Part shown: positions 37,697 through 45,257 of the stretch, in pieces
Numbering within the stretch: position 1 is the stretch's first letter
Layout: the number at the start of each line of letters is the position of its first letter
Source of the DNA: Eubacterium nodatum ATCC 33099
Lineage (GTDB): Bacteria > Bacillota > Clostridia > Peptostreptococcales > Anaerovoracaceae
Length of the DNA: 64,000 bases
Reading direction: 5' to 3'
Assembly (NCBI GenBank): GCA_000510425.1
Contig: AZKM01000003.1
Coordinates: 62,001-126,000 of the forward strand
The notes under the pieces: generated by a model
What the model was told of the DNA's origin: nothing
Database searches by the model: none
What the model saw: only the letters and a program-made list of their open reading frames with translations
Made by a program: the position numbers and the translations under genes

Positions 37697-37775
37697 CAGT
37701 GAAAATTTCACCCCCAGATAAGGTTAATTAATCAGTGAAAATTTCACCCCTCCAAGACCGCCGTCAGGCGGTCTT
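37697..37775. mobile_element. IS21-like element end remnant
   Basis: Two identical 18-bp repeats, CAGTGAAAATTTCACCCC, lie at 37697-37714 and 37733-37750. A perfect hairpin AAGACCGCC-GTCA-GGCGGTCTT (37754-37775) follows. Spaced repeats of this GTGAAAATTTCAC type resemble the ends of Firmicutes IS21 elements; no istA or istB survives. The remaining 37776-37915 holds no gene I can identify. Confidence 0.4.
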
Positions 37776-37915
37776 CAATATTTGTTTGAGTGTGGTGCGA
37801 ATATGGCATTTTTTTATATGAGGTTTTCCTCCTCAAACTGAGCATTGCGTTTTTGAAGCTCCTTTATAAGTATAATCCAAGTTCAGGTATAATTATATAG
37901 ATAAACCGGAATTTA

Positions 37916-38377
37916 TTAATGCACGTTCTCTTTATATGACTTATTAAGCAGCTTTATCCACTTCTTTTGTCTGTGCGAGTAAAATGCTTTTGCCCACAAA
38001 TATACAAACGGCGTTTTCCATCCTGCCCCGATTTCCACCTCGTCGGTGTATTCCGTTTTACCGTCAGCAGTTTCTTTGAGAATAATTCGATGATTCCATA
38101 CGGGGCAAAAAGGATTGCCCTCATTTGTATAGATGTTGTTCGGGTTGAATTCCTTAACATTGATAACATGAACACCGAGCGGAATAAAGCCAAACATCTT
38201 AAAATCGAAAGAGAAACTTCTGCCAACTTCCCAAACCGGTTTGGTTTGTCCATCGACGCTTTCGAATGTAGCATAAGGCTTGGCAATATATGCAAGCGTA
38301 TCGAATCTTTGCAGCAGTTCAAAAACTTTGCTTTTCTTAATCGGAAAAGCGACAGTCTTTTTAATAGTCATTTTCAT
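37916..38377 (-). CDS. SRPBCC (START-like) family protein
   Basis: 153 residues with the polyketide-cyclase/START-like plan: an N-terminal strand KKTVAFPIKKSKVFELLQRF, central strands RSFSFDFKMFGFIPLG, and a long C-terminal helix AFYSHRQKKWIKLL. Such proteins bind hydrophobic ligands; no substrate can be assigned. It is the last of a minus-strand group with the membrane protein and transglutaminase genes. Confidence 0.7.
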   Translation of the reverse strand: MKMTIKKTVAFPIKKSKVFELLQRFDTLAYIAKPYATFESVDGQTKPVWEVGRSFSFDFKMFGFIPLGVHVINVKEFNPNNIYTNEGNPFCPVWNHRIILKETADGKTEYTDEVEIGAGWKTPFVYLWAKAFYSHRQKKWIKLLNKSYKENVH

Positions 38378-38462
38378 TGATCATTCCTCTTTTCCAAAGC
38401 GGGTAGTTGCCTCGACAGATTCATGTTTATCGAATTTTACAAATTGTAACTTATTTTGACAT

Positions 38463-38939
38463 TCAAAAAATCAAAACAACCAGACCAGCAATAATCGCCG
38501 CACCGACGATTCAGATCTGAGTCAGTATCCCGCGTTTTTTTAACATCTGTTTTCAAGTTTGAACATAAGGCATATTTACATTCGGAATCTTCCGGAATTT
38601 ACTTTTTCCCACCAATACCTTATCAATTACGATTCCGTAATACCAATTCATGACCTCAAGAAACAAAAGCGCCTGTAAATACGCCGAAAGAAAATTGTCT
38701 GCCTTATTCCATAGCCCAACGATTAAAAAAAGTGCAGCTGTCATCACGATAAGAAATGCAGTCATGAATACTTTTCGCCTCCTTTTAATGACCTCTCTGT
38801 CAGCCAACCCCATCTCATATATTTTTTCCTGATAAGTCCTCGGATAAAAATACAATACGTTCAGGGCACCATTCCCGACGTCTATCTTTACCATTACAGT
38901 GAAAAGAAGGCAGTACAATATCAGTTGAAATACGATCAT
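38463..38939 (-). pseudogene. Membrane protein with two Trp positions read as TGA
   Basis: The frame from 38939 encodes hydrophobic segments (MIVFQLILYCLLFTVMV; FLIVMTAALFLIVGLW) and EVMNWYYGIVIDK, then stops at TGA after MPYVQT. The same frame continues KQMLKKRGILTQI, a second TGA, then IVGAAIIAGLVVLIF and TGA. Related proteins, as I recall them, have Trp at both interrupted positions. The gene therefore appears to carry two independent TGG-to-TGA changes near its end. The first 128 codons might still give a truncated protein. Confidence 0.65.
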
Positions 38940-38965
38940 TAGCTTTCTTCTTACAAATTCAGGCT

Positions 38966-39664
38966 TTAGGAATCTCTTATTTTCTTTACTTTACAATTCA
39001 TTAAATGTCGTCCCAAATATCTGTACGCAAAAGTTTTGATTACGGATATCTCTTGATGATGATTTTTCAATAGTTCATCCGGAGAATCATATACGCCAAA
39101 ATCCTGTTTAATTCCTTCGCTTTGTATATATGTGTTGTTTCTGTCAAAATTAATTGTTGGATGTCGAAAATCCTTTACCGCTACTCCATAACCACAAAAA
39201 TAACCGGTGCAGCCTGCAAATTTTTTCTGTAAACTAGATAAATATTTTTGATCCAATATAAAAGCCTCCAGTTCATACCATTTATCTTCAAAATATACTT
39301 CAACCCAGCTGTGAAGTATGTTCTGGGGGGCGTTTTTGTAAACAAAACCGCTCATTGCACCCTTTTGCAGTTGTTTATCTATCGTAAATCCATGCACACG
39401 GCAAGGGATTTCGCAGGCACGAAGCAATGCCATAAACAGAGTTCCTTTTGTATTGCATTGACCATATCCGTCTTTAAGAACTCTGGATGCCGGAATATTG
39501 TCATCAACATTGTATCCGAATTCAACATCGTCTCTTACAAAGTTATAAATGGATTTAAGGCAGTCAAATTTATTTTGTTTCTTCCAACGCTTCGCCTCTA
39601 TTAGTTTTTGAATGCTCGGATTTGAAAAATCCAGCATTTGGGTTTCCCTCAAGTATTGATTCAT
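38966..39664 (-). CDS. Transglutaminase-like cysteine protease family protein
   Basis: 232 residues with the transglutaminase-core triad: Cys in DGYGQCNTKGTLFMALLRA, His in HSWVEVYFEDKWYELEA and a downstream Asp/Glu. No signal peptide is seen, so it is probably cytoplasmic. It is often found with DUF6050-type and small membrane genes in mobile regions. Its upstream neighbour is a pseudogene and its downstream neighbour is damaged, but this frame is intact. Confidence 0.78.
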   Translation of the reverse strand: MNQYLRETQMLDFSNPSIQKLIEAKRWKKQNKFDCLKSIYNFVRDDVEFGYNVDDNIPASRVLKDGYGQCNTKGTLFMALLRACEIPCRVHGFTIDKQLQKGAMSGFVYKNAPQNILHSWVEVYFEDKWYELEAFILDQKYLSSLQKKFAGCTGYFCGYGVAVKDFRHPTINFDRNNTYIQSEGIKQDFGVYDSPDELLKNHHQEISVIKTFAYRYLGRHLMNCKVKKIRDS

Positions 39665-39688
39665 TTTATGCCCCTTCGCAAATTCGCA

Positions 39689-40054
39689 TTAGTCGTATTG
39701 AAAGTCCGATCCGCCTTTTCACACTGTCAGCAGACGGTAGATTGTCAGAGGGACATACCATACGGCTACAAGCAGTTACCACGCAAGAACAACAATTCCA
39801 ACCATTCCGTCTACAATGAAGTTTACGGCGATAATTCCAATGGTAAAGGAAATACTACTGCGTCCGGACGGAGTAAGCCATAGAAACATTCTCTGTATAC
39901 CGAATGGAATGCCGCAAAAAATAACTACATAGAAGTATTCTATCTACCTGTCTTTTAACAACAGGATCTTACCCCAAGTAAACAAAAGATAGGCAATAAC
40001 CACAGTCAAAACCGTTTTCTTGAAAAATTCCTTTAAGATTTCTGCCCGCGTCAT
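39689..40054 (-). pseudogene. Small membrane protein (DUF6050-like) with three nonsense mutations
   Basis: From ATG 40054 the frame reads MTRAEILKEFFKKTVLTVVI, a membrane helix, LLLKDR and TAG. It then runs IEYFYVVIFCGIPFGIQRMF to LAW and TAA, LLVAVWYVPLTIYRLLTV and TGA, and KGGSDFQYD and TAA. The continuous hydrophobic frame of about 121 codons across three stops shows a decayed gene. The DUF6050 label is from memory of the sequence pattern and is tentative. Confidence 0.6.
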
Positions 40055-40104
40055 AGTCCCAACTTCTTTTATCATGCGGAATATATCTAATCCATACCAC
40101 TCCT

Positions 40105-41154
40105 TTAGTTAGGCACAGTATACCACAAAAGACAGGGTGCATCTATAAGAACAGCCATATCGGAAAGTTTCTTTTCGACCTGCTTTAAGCTACCTGCCGT
40201 CTGTTCACTGTCAAGGATCAGCCCATCTATTTTCTCTATCAAATTCTCATACTGCTTAATGTTATTTTCGGTAAGAAAATTCATTGTCTTTGCAGCCTGT
40301 TTCAGATTATATATTTTCGCCCAATGCTCATAGCCTGCCGACTGCTGCGCCTTGATATTATTTTCAATATCAATCAGTAGAGATATTCCTTGTTCCTGCT
40401 TCGGTATCTTAACATTACGACTTCTTATTCCTGCAATGCGTTTTTGGATTGCTTCTTCCGTATAATCTGCTCCCAGCGTTTTCAGCCTTGTAAATCGCTC
40501 CTGTCCGGGTGCACGGCAGGATATATATTTTCCGCGTTTGATTTCATAACCGGAAGCTTGCAGCTTCTCTAAAAGCTTTTCAAAATCCGTTACCTGAGGA
40601 ATCAGAAGGTCAACCGCCTCTTTCAGTTTTCCTTTCCAGCTTGAACCTGTTTTTGCCGTTTGATACTCAATATAGCTTTTTCCTTTTTGTCCTCTTTCCG
40701 GAGTAATAACTGACAATCCGTTTTCATAGCATAAACGGTCGCTGATATTTCTAATCCCGTAGTAGCTTCTTTCATTGTAGTTATATTTATGATAGTCTAC
40801 GAAATTAATGGCACAAAAAATGATGTGATTATGAACATGCCCTTTATCAATGTGGGTGGTTAGAACATATTCATACTGTCCTTTTGTTACGGCGTCCGCA
40901 AGCTGCTTTCCAATCTCATGGGCTTTTTCAAAACTGACCTCTCCCGGTTCAAAGGACTGTATCAGGTGATGGGCTAAATTGTTTCCTTTATCAAGTGCCT
41001 GTGAAAGTGTAAAGGCAAATTCTATATCTGCGGTTTCATAGCTGCATCCGAAAGAAGATACAAGCATTTTATCATCGGTTTTATCGGGGTTTTGGATATA
41101 TTCAAGAGCTTTTTTCAGTGTGCTTTTAATAGGCTTAATCTTTGTAACCGCCAT
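40105..41154 (-). CDS. mobA: Relaxase/mobilization nuclease (MobA), C-terminally short
   Basis: This protein nicks oriT and pilots DNA in conjugative mobilization. The N-terminal relaxase domain has the MAVTKIKPIKSTLKKALEYI start, YVLTTHIDKGHVHNHIIF with the metal-binding His triad, and NYNERSYYGIRNISDRLC. The 349 residues end abruptly with CLLWYTVPN, whereas relatives continue for about 100 more residues of coiled coil. The right end of the frame abuts the decayed DUF6050-like gene, so the C-terminus was probably lost in a rearrangement. It overlaps mobC by 40 bp. Confidence 0.85.
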   Translation of the reverse strand: MAVTKIKPIKSTLKKALEYIQNPDKTDDKMLVSSFGCSYETADIEFAFTLSQALDKGNNLAHHLIQSFEPGEVSFEKAHEIGKQLADAVTKGQYEYVLTTHIDKGHVHNHIIFCAINFVDYHKYNYNERSYYGIRNISDRLCYENGLSVITPERGQKGKSYIEYQTAKTGSSWKGKLKEAVDLLIPQVTDFEKLLEKLQASGYEIKRGKYISCRAPGQERFTRLKTLGADYTEEAIQKRIAGIRSRNVKIPKQEQGISLLIDIENNIKAQQSAGYEHWAKIYNLKQAAKTMNFLTENNIKQYENLIEKIDGLILDSEQTAGSLKQVEKKLSDMAVLIDAPCLLWYTVPN

Positions 41155-41444
41155 ATCTCTTTTAAGGCTCCTTTGATTTCTTCTATATCTTCCTGATACA
41201 CATTTCCTGTTGCATTGGCTCTTTTTGCAATCTGATTGATGTTGTCCCCGATTTTTTGAAGCTCTGCCGTCATTTCCTTTATATCGTTGTGATCGATCTG
41301 AATGATATATCCGTCTATCGCCATTTTCCGAAGGTATGCTTCCATGTTGCTTGTAGGCACTTGTTTCATTTTTTGTTCAATCAGACTACGTTCTTCTTTC
41401 GTAACCCGAAATTTAATCTGCACATTTCTTTTTCTGTTATTCAT
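41115..41444 (-). CDS. mobC: Relaxosome protein MobC
   Basis: 109 residues with a ribbon-helix-helix N-terminus (NVQIKFRVTKEERSLIEQKM) and the MobC block LQKIGDNINQIAKRAN. It opens oriT for the relaxase. The probable oriT lies directly upstream (41445-41600). Confidence 0.88.
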   Translation of the reverse strand: MNNRKRNVQIKFRVTKEERSLIEQKMKQVPTSNMEAYLRKMAIDGYIIQIDHNDIKEMTAELQKIGDNINQIAKRANATGNVYQEDIEEIKGALKEIWRLQRLSLLKAH

Positions 41445-41600
41445 AGGTGAATTTCCTTTCTGCTTTTATAGAGGATTTGGGACACTTCCCAAGTGTCTGC
41501 CCCAGCAGGCTTTAGTCTGCGAGGGTACAAGCAAAATCTCTGACGCCGGAACTGCGGAAAATAGAGTTTTTTTACGGAAAGGGTACCCCTTTCCTATGCT
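41445..41600. other. oriT: Candidate oriT of the mobilizable element
   Basis: This noncoding stretch upstream of mobC holds the perfect inverted repeat GACACTT-CCC-AAGTGTC (41481-41497) and a second one, GCAGGCTTTAGTCTGC (41505-41520). Inverted repeats next to mobC are typical of nic regions. The nick site itself cannot be placed by eye. Confidence 0.5.
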
Positions 41601-41675
41601 TGCTATTCCACTTATCCCTTAATCTCTACAACAACAGAAATTCACTTTTTGCCAAAGGTTACAAAAAGAAAAGAC

Positions 41676-41719
41676 TTGAATTCAAATATAACAAATGCTA
41701 TAATATAACTAAGTTATAT
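41676..41719 (+). promoter_or_regulatory. tetR-family gene promoter and operator
   Basis: TTGAAT (41676-41681), 17-bp spacer and TATAAT (41699-41704), overlapped by the 17-bp palindrome ATATAACTAAGTTATAT (41703-41719). A closely related palindrome stands before the transporter genes (42396-42420). The layout predicts autorepression. Confidence 0.75.
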
Positions 41720-41742
41720 TTGAGGAAAGGAGGAAGTAAAAA

Positions 41743-42381
41743 ATGGCTAATGGCGATTACGAAACAACTCATAAAAAAATATTGGATTGTGGAAAGAATA
41801 TTTTCAAAACACAAGGCTTTGAAAAAGCTAATTTAAGAGCAATCTGCAAAGCAGCGGGTGTAACTACCGGTGCTTTTTATGGTCATTTTGAAGATAAAGA
41901 AGCTCTTTTCTCCGAATTAGTAGAGCCAATCGTGAATCAGATACAAAGTTCTTATGCTCTGTATGAAGGTAAGAGTTTTAATGTTTATAAAAGAGAAAAT
42001 CATATAAAGAAAGAAACTATTTCCAAGATTTTGGAATCAAAAGCACAAGGTGCTATTGAAATGGTTCTATATTTCTTTGAACATAAAGATGTATTTGAAT
42101 TACTGGTCTTTGGTTCTTATGGAACAAAATTTAACAACTTTTTAGACGGGATTATTGAGAAAGAAGATAAAAATCACTTTGACATTTTGAGCATGATATA
42201 CGGAGCGGATCATGTAAATAATGTGATAACTAATAGAGGAATTCACCTAATCAACCATGCATATTTTTATGCTTTATCGGAAGTAGCAGTTCATTCTAAA
42301 AGTAAAGAAGAAGTGAAATTGAATGCAACTTTGATTTCAGAGTTCTTTAATGAGGGGTGGAAAAAGATTCGAGGAATATAA
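41743..42381 (+). CDS. TetR/AcrR family transcriptional regulator
   Basis: 212 residues. The N-terminal helix-turn-helix contains FEKANLRAICKAAGVTTGAFYGHFEDKEALF (about 25-55), the TetR signature. The C-terminal ligand-binding domain is divergent, as usual. RBS GGAGG lies upstream. It is the first gene of the export cargo; its palindromic operator is found at both promoters, so it probably represses itself and the following operon. Confidence 0.9.
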   Translation: MANGDYETTHKKILDCGKNIFKTQGFEKANLRAICKAAGVTTGAFYGHFEDKEALFSELVEPIVNQIQSSYALYEGKSFNVYKRENHIKKETISKILESKAQGAIEMVLYFFEHKDVFELLVFGSYGTKFNNFLDGIIEKEDKNHFDILSMIYGADHVNNVITNRGIHLINHAYFYALSEVAVHSKSKEEVKLNATLISEFFNEGWKKIRGI

Positions 42382-42395
42382 ACAAATTTTTTGCC

Positions 42396-42420
42396 TGAAA
42401 CATAACTTAGTTATATTTCA
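42396..42420. promoter_or_regulatory. Operator before the ECF/ABC/MATE operon
   Basis: TGAAACATAACTTAGTTATATTTCA is a near-perfect 25-bp palindrome whose core (ATAACTTAGTTAT) matches the tetR operator. A -35-like TTGCCT (42391-42396) overlaps its left edge. Repressor binding would block transcription of the exporter genes. Confidence 0.65.
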
Positions 42421-42503
42421 GAATTGCAGAAGAATAAAACAGGATATTGTTTCTATATGAAAATAGAAATATATCATATTTAAAAATCAAGGAGGACAAA
42501 ATT

Positions 42504-43100
42504 ATGAATTTAAAAGGTATTGTAAAGATAGCAGTATTCTCTGTTATTGGTTTTGTATTAACAATGGGATTAGGGTTTTTGACGGGATCGTTTGGAATGC
42601 TTCCAAGTTTATATTTATCATCAGCCCTGCCAACAATTATTGTAGCACCGGTCTTTGTTATTATGTGTAAACAGGTCGGGCAAAGAGGTACAGCATTTTT
42701 ATACTTTCTATTGATGGGTGTTTTCTATGTTCTCATGGGAATGTGGCCGGTAATTGCTGTTTGTGCTATTGCAGGAGTTTTAGCAGAACTTGTAATTGGT
42801 AAAAAGGAAAATTATGAGAATAAGAATATGAAGATTGGGGCTGCGTTTGGAGCAGGTATGTTCATATATTCCTTACATGCTATGTATTTTACGTTTGTAT
42901 TTGGTGTAGAAGGACTTACAAAGCAATTCCCCAAAATGTTTACAAAGGATTATGCAACATTCCTTTATGATTTTTACACTCCTACAAACATATTAATTTG
43001 TCTATTGATTGCAGCTGTCGCATCAGTCATAGGTGCTTATTTTGGAACATATATTTACAATAAATTTTTTAGCGATAGGAAGAAGAAAAGTGTTTTGTAG
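42504..43100 (+). CDS. MptD-type ECF transporter S component
   Basis: 198 residues from ATG 42504 (MNLKGIVKIAVFSVIG), with RBS GGAGG 8 bp upstream. Six hydrophobic segments form the membrane-embedded substrate-binding S subunit (Trep_Strep/MptD family). Typical features are TGSFGMLPSLYLSSALPTI and the C-terminal IGAYFGTYIYNKFF. The substrate is unknown. A frame from TTG 42447 adds unlikely residues. It overlaps ecfT by 11 bp. Confidence 0.82.
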   Translation: MNLKGIVKIAVFSVIGFVLTMGLGFLTGSFGMLPSLYLSSALPTIIVAPVFVIMCKQVGQRGTAFLYFLLMGVFYVLMGMWPVIAVCAIAGVLAELVIGKKENYENKNMKIGAAFGAGMFIYSLHAMYFTFVFGVEGLTKQFPKMFTKDYATFLYDFYTPTNILICLLIAAVASVIGAYFGTYIYNKFFSDRKKKSVL

Positions 43101-43803
43101 AGATGAAAAAAATAATATAAGCAAGTACCAACTATCAGATAAAATCAACCCGCTTACTATAGTTGGGTTGATTTTACTATTTTCAGTTATTTTAACAATA
43201 GGAGAACAATCCCAATACTTACTTTCCCTTATTTTTGTTTTAGGACTATTATCCTTATTTTCAATTAAAAAAACATTTAGAACGATATGTTCATTGCTTA
43301 TAATATGGGGACTTATTTATTTACTAAAACCCCATTTAGGAAATGTTTTGATTGGTTCTATATATACAATGCTACTTATAGTATTGAAATTTGCTCCACT
43401 TTTCATTTTGGGAAGAGTTCTGTCTTCATATAGCTCTTCGCATCTAATTGCTGCATTTAGAAAAATTGGAATTGATGGTGGAATAGGCATAGGAATTACA
43501 GTATTTTTTCGTTTTATTCCGGAAATCTCTATTAGGATGAAGGAAATAAACAACGGCATGAAAATTAGAGGATTTAAAGCAAGCATTTTCAAACCAATTA
43601 AAACATTTGAGTTATATTTTGTTCCTCTTATGTATAAGTGCATAGATATAAGCGACACCTTAACTTGTTCAATCATATCAAAAGGGATTGAATATGATGG
43701 ACAAAAAACAAGTTTTCATGAGGTGAAAATTACACTTGTTGATATCGTAATGATGATCGGAGGGATGATTTTGTTGGGGGCGAGTTTATGGAAAATATTT
43801 TAG
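43090..43803 (+). CDS. ECF transporter T component (EcfT-like)
   Basis: 237 residues from GTG 43090, preceded by AGGAAG. The membrane segments and the coupling motif region FRFIPEISIRMKEINNGMKIRG are characteristic of EcfT proteins, which link the S subunit to the ATPases. The longer frame from 43033 lies within the S-component gene and is rejected. It overlaps the ATPase gene by 16 bp. Confidence 0.82.
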   Translation: MFCRDEKNNISKYQLSDKINPLTIVGLILLFSVILTIGEQSQYLLSLIFVLGLLSLFSIKKTFRTICSLLIIWGLIYLLKPHLGNVLIGSIYTMLLIVLKFAPLFILGRVLSSYSSSHLIAAFRKIGIDGGIGIGITVFFRFIPEISIRMKEINNGMKIRGFKASIFKPIKTFELYFVPLMYKCIDISDTLTCSIISKGIEYDGQKTSFHEVKITLVDIVMMIGGMILLGASLWKIF

Positions 43804-45257
43804 AGGCAGAAATAAGATCCTTTCATTATGGAGAGGATTTGATATTAAAAGATTTAAAAATGTCTGTAAAGAAAGGCGAAATAGTAGTCCTAACAGGTCT
43901 TTCCGGATGCGGAAAAACGACACTTTTAAGACTACTAAACGGACTTATTCCATCCTTTTATGACGGTGATTTGAACGGAGAAATCAAGATTTTAGGGAAG
44001 GATATAACGGCATATAAAAAGGGAGAGTTAGCTAAATATATTGGCAATGTATTTCAAAATCCTAAAGATCAATTTTTTTGTGATGTAGTTGAAGATGAAA
44101 TTGCTTTAGTGGGTGAAAATTTGGGCTTGGACAGGGATACATTAAAAGAAAAAGTTGAAAAAGCAATGGATTTATTAGGAATAAGCCATATTAGCAAAAA
44201 ATCCATTTTTGAATTATCAGGAGGAGAAAGGCAAAAAGTAGCTATAGCTGGAACTCTTATCTATGATACGGATATTATTTTTTTTGATGAGCCATCAAGC
44301 AGTCTTGATTACGATAGTATAAAACATTTCAGTGAAATACTTCTCAGATTGAAGGCGATGGGAAAGACAATAATTATAGCGGAACATAGGCTCTATTATT
44401 TAAAAGAGATTTTTAGCAGATTGATTTATATAAAAAACGGTACAATATGTGAAATTTTTCCGAATGGTAGTCTTAGTAATGATAAATGTAAGGAACTTGA
44501 GTTAAGAACACTTAATGAAAGAGAATTGATATCAGAAAAAGAACCCATTGTAGCTAAAGGATATATCAAAGTAAATAAAGCCTGCATTCATCAAGGCAAA
44601 AGAACCTTGATAGAAGAATTAACATTTGAGCTTGGAAAGAGCGAAATAATGGGAGTGATTGGTTCTAATGGTATTGGAAAAAGTACCTTAGCAAAAGCAT
44701 TATGTGGATTATCTGAAAAATATTTAGATGTCAGCTATGGACAGAAACAAAGAGAAAGGCTTAAAAATTCATATTGCGTGTTACAAGATGTAGATGCTCA
44801 GATTTTTTTAGACACAGTAGAAAATGAATTGATATTTTGTAAAGATAAAAACTCGGAAAGTGATTTAGAAAAAATACGAGAATATCTAAAAGATACAGAT
44901 CTGTGGCATAAAAAAACCAATCATCCGCAGAAATTATCCGGTGGACAAAAACAACGATTGGCGATTATTACTTCGTTTTTATCTGGTCGTAAACTGATAA
45001 TTTTGGATGAACCAACATCAGGTCTTGATTATAAAAGTATGAAAATTATGTCCGATTTAATGACAGAAAAAGCAAAGGAGATTCCAATTATAATAATTAC
45101 TCATGACTTAGAGTTGTTATTTAAAACCTGTCATTCCGTCTTAATGCTCGGTGATAAGGATTATAAAAAAATATCTGTAAAGGGAAATGAAGTGTTAATC
45201 ATGGATTTTATGGATAAAAAAGGAAATTTATTGAAGGAGAAAAACTATGTTAAATAA
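43788..45257 (+). CDS. ECF transporter ATPase, two fused domains
   Basis: 489 residues with two complete ABC ATPase domains. The first has Walker A GLSGCGKTT, signature LSGGERQKVA and Walker B IIFFDEPSSSLD. The second has GSNGIGKST, LSGGQKQRLA and LIILDEPTSGLD. The fusion supplies both A1 and A2 subunits of the ECF importer. It overlaps the next gene by 11 bp. Confidence 0.9.
   Translation: MENILEAEIRSFHYGEDLILKDLKMSVKKGEIVVLTGLSGCGKTTLLRLLNGLIPSFYDGDLNGEIKILGKDITAYKKGELAKYIGNVFQNPKDQFFCDVVEDEIALVGENLGLDRDTLKEKVEKAMDLLGISHISKKSIFELSGGERQKVAIAGTLIYDTDIIFFDEPSSSLDYDSIKHFSEILLRLKAMGKTIIIAEHRLYYLKEIFSRLIYIKNGTICEIFPNGSLSNDKCKELELRTLNERELISEKEPIVAKGYIKVNKACIHQGKRTLIEELTFELGKSEIMGVIGSNGIGKSTLAKALCGLSEKYLDVSYGQKQRERLKNSYCVLQDVDAQIFLDTVENELIFCKDKNSESDLEKIREYLKDTDLWHKKTNHPQKLSGGQKQRLAIITSFLSGRKLIILDEPTSGLDYKSMKIMSDLMTEKAKEIPIIIITHDLELLFKTCHSVLMLGDKDYKKISVKGNEVLIMDFMDKKGNLLKEKNYVK

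Noticed and set aside
37967..38380. 137-codon plus-strand ORF opposite the SRPBCC gene
   Set aside because: The minus-strand frame matches a known fold and the plus-strand frame does not.
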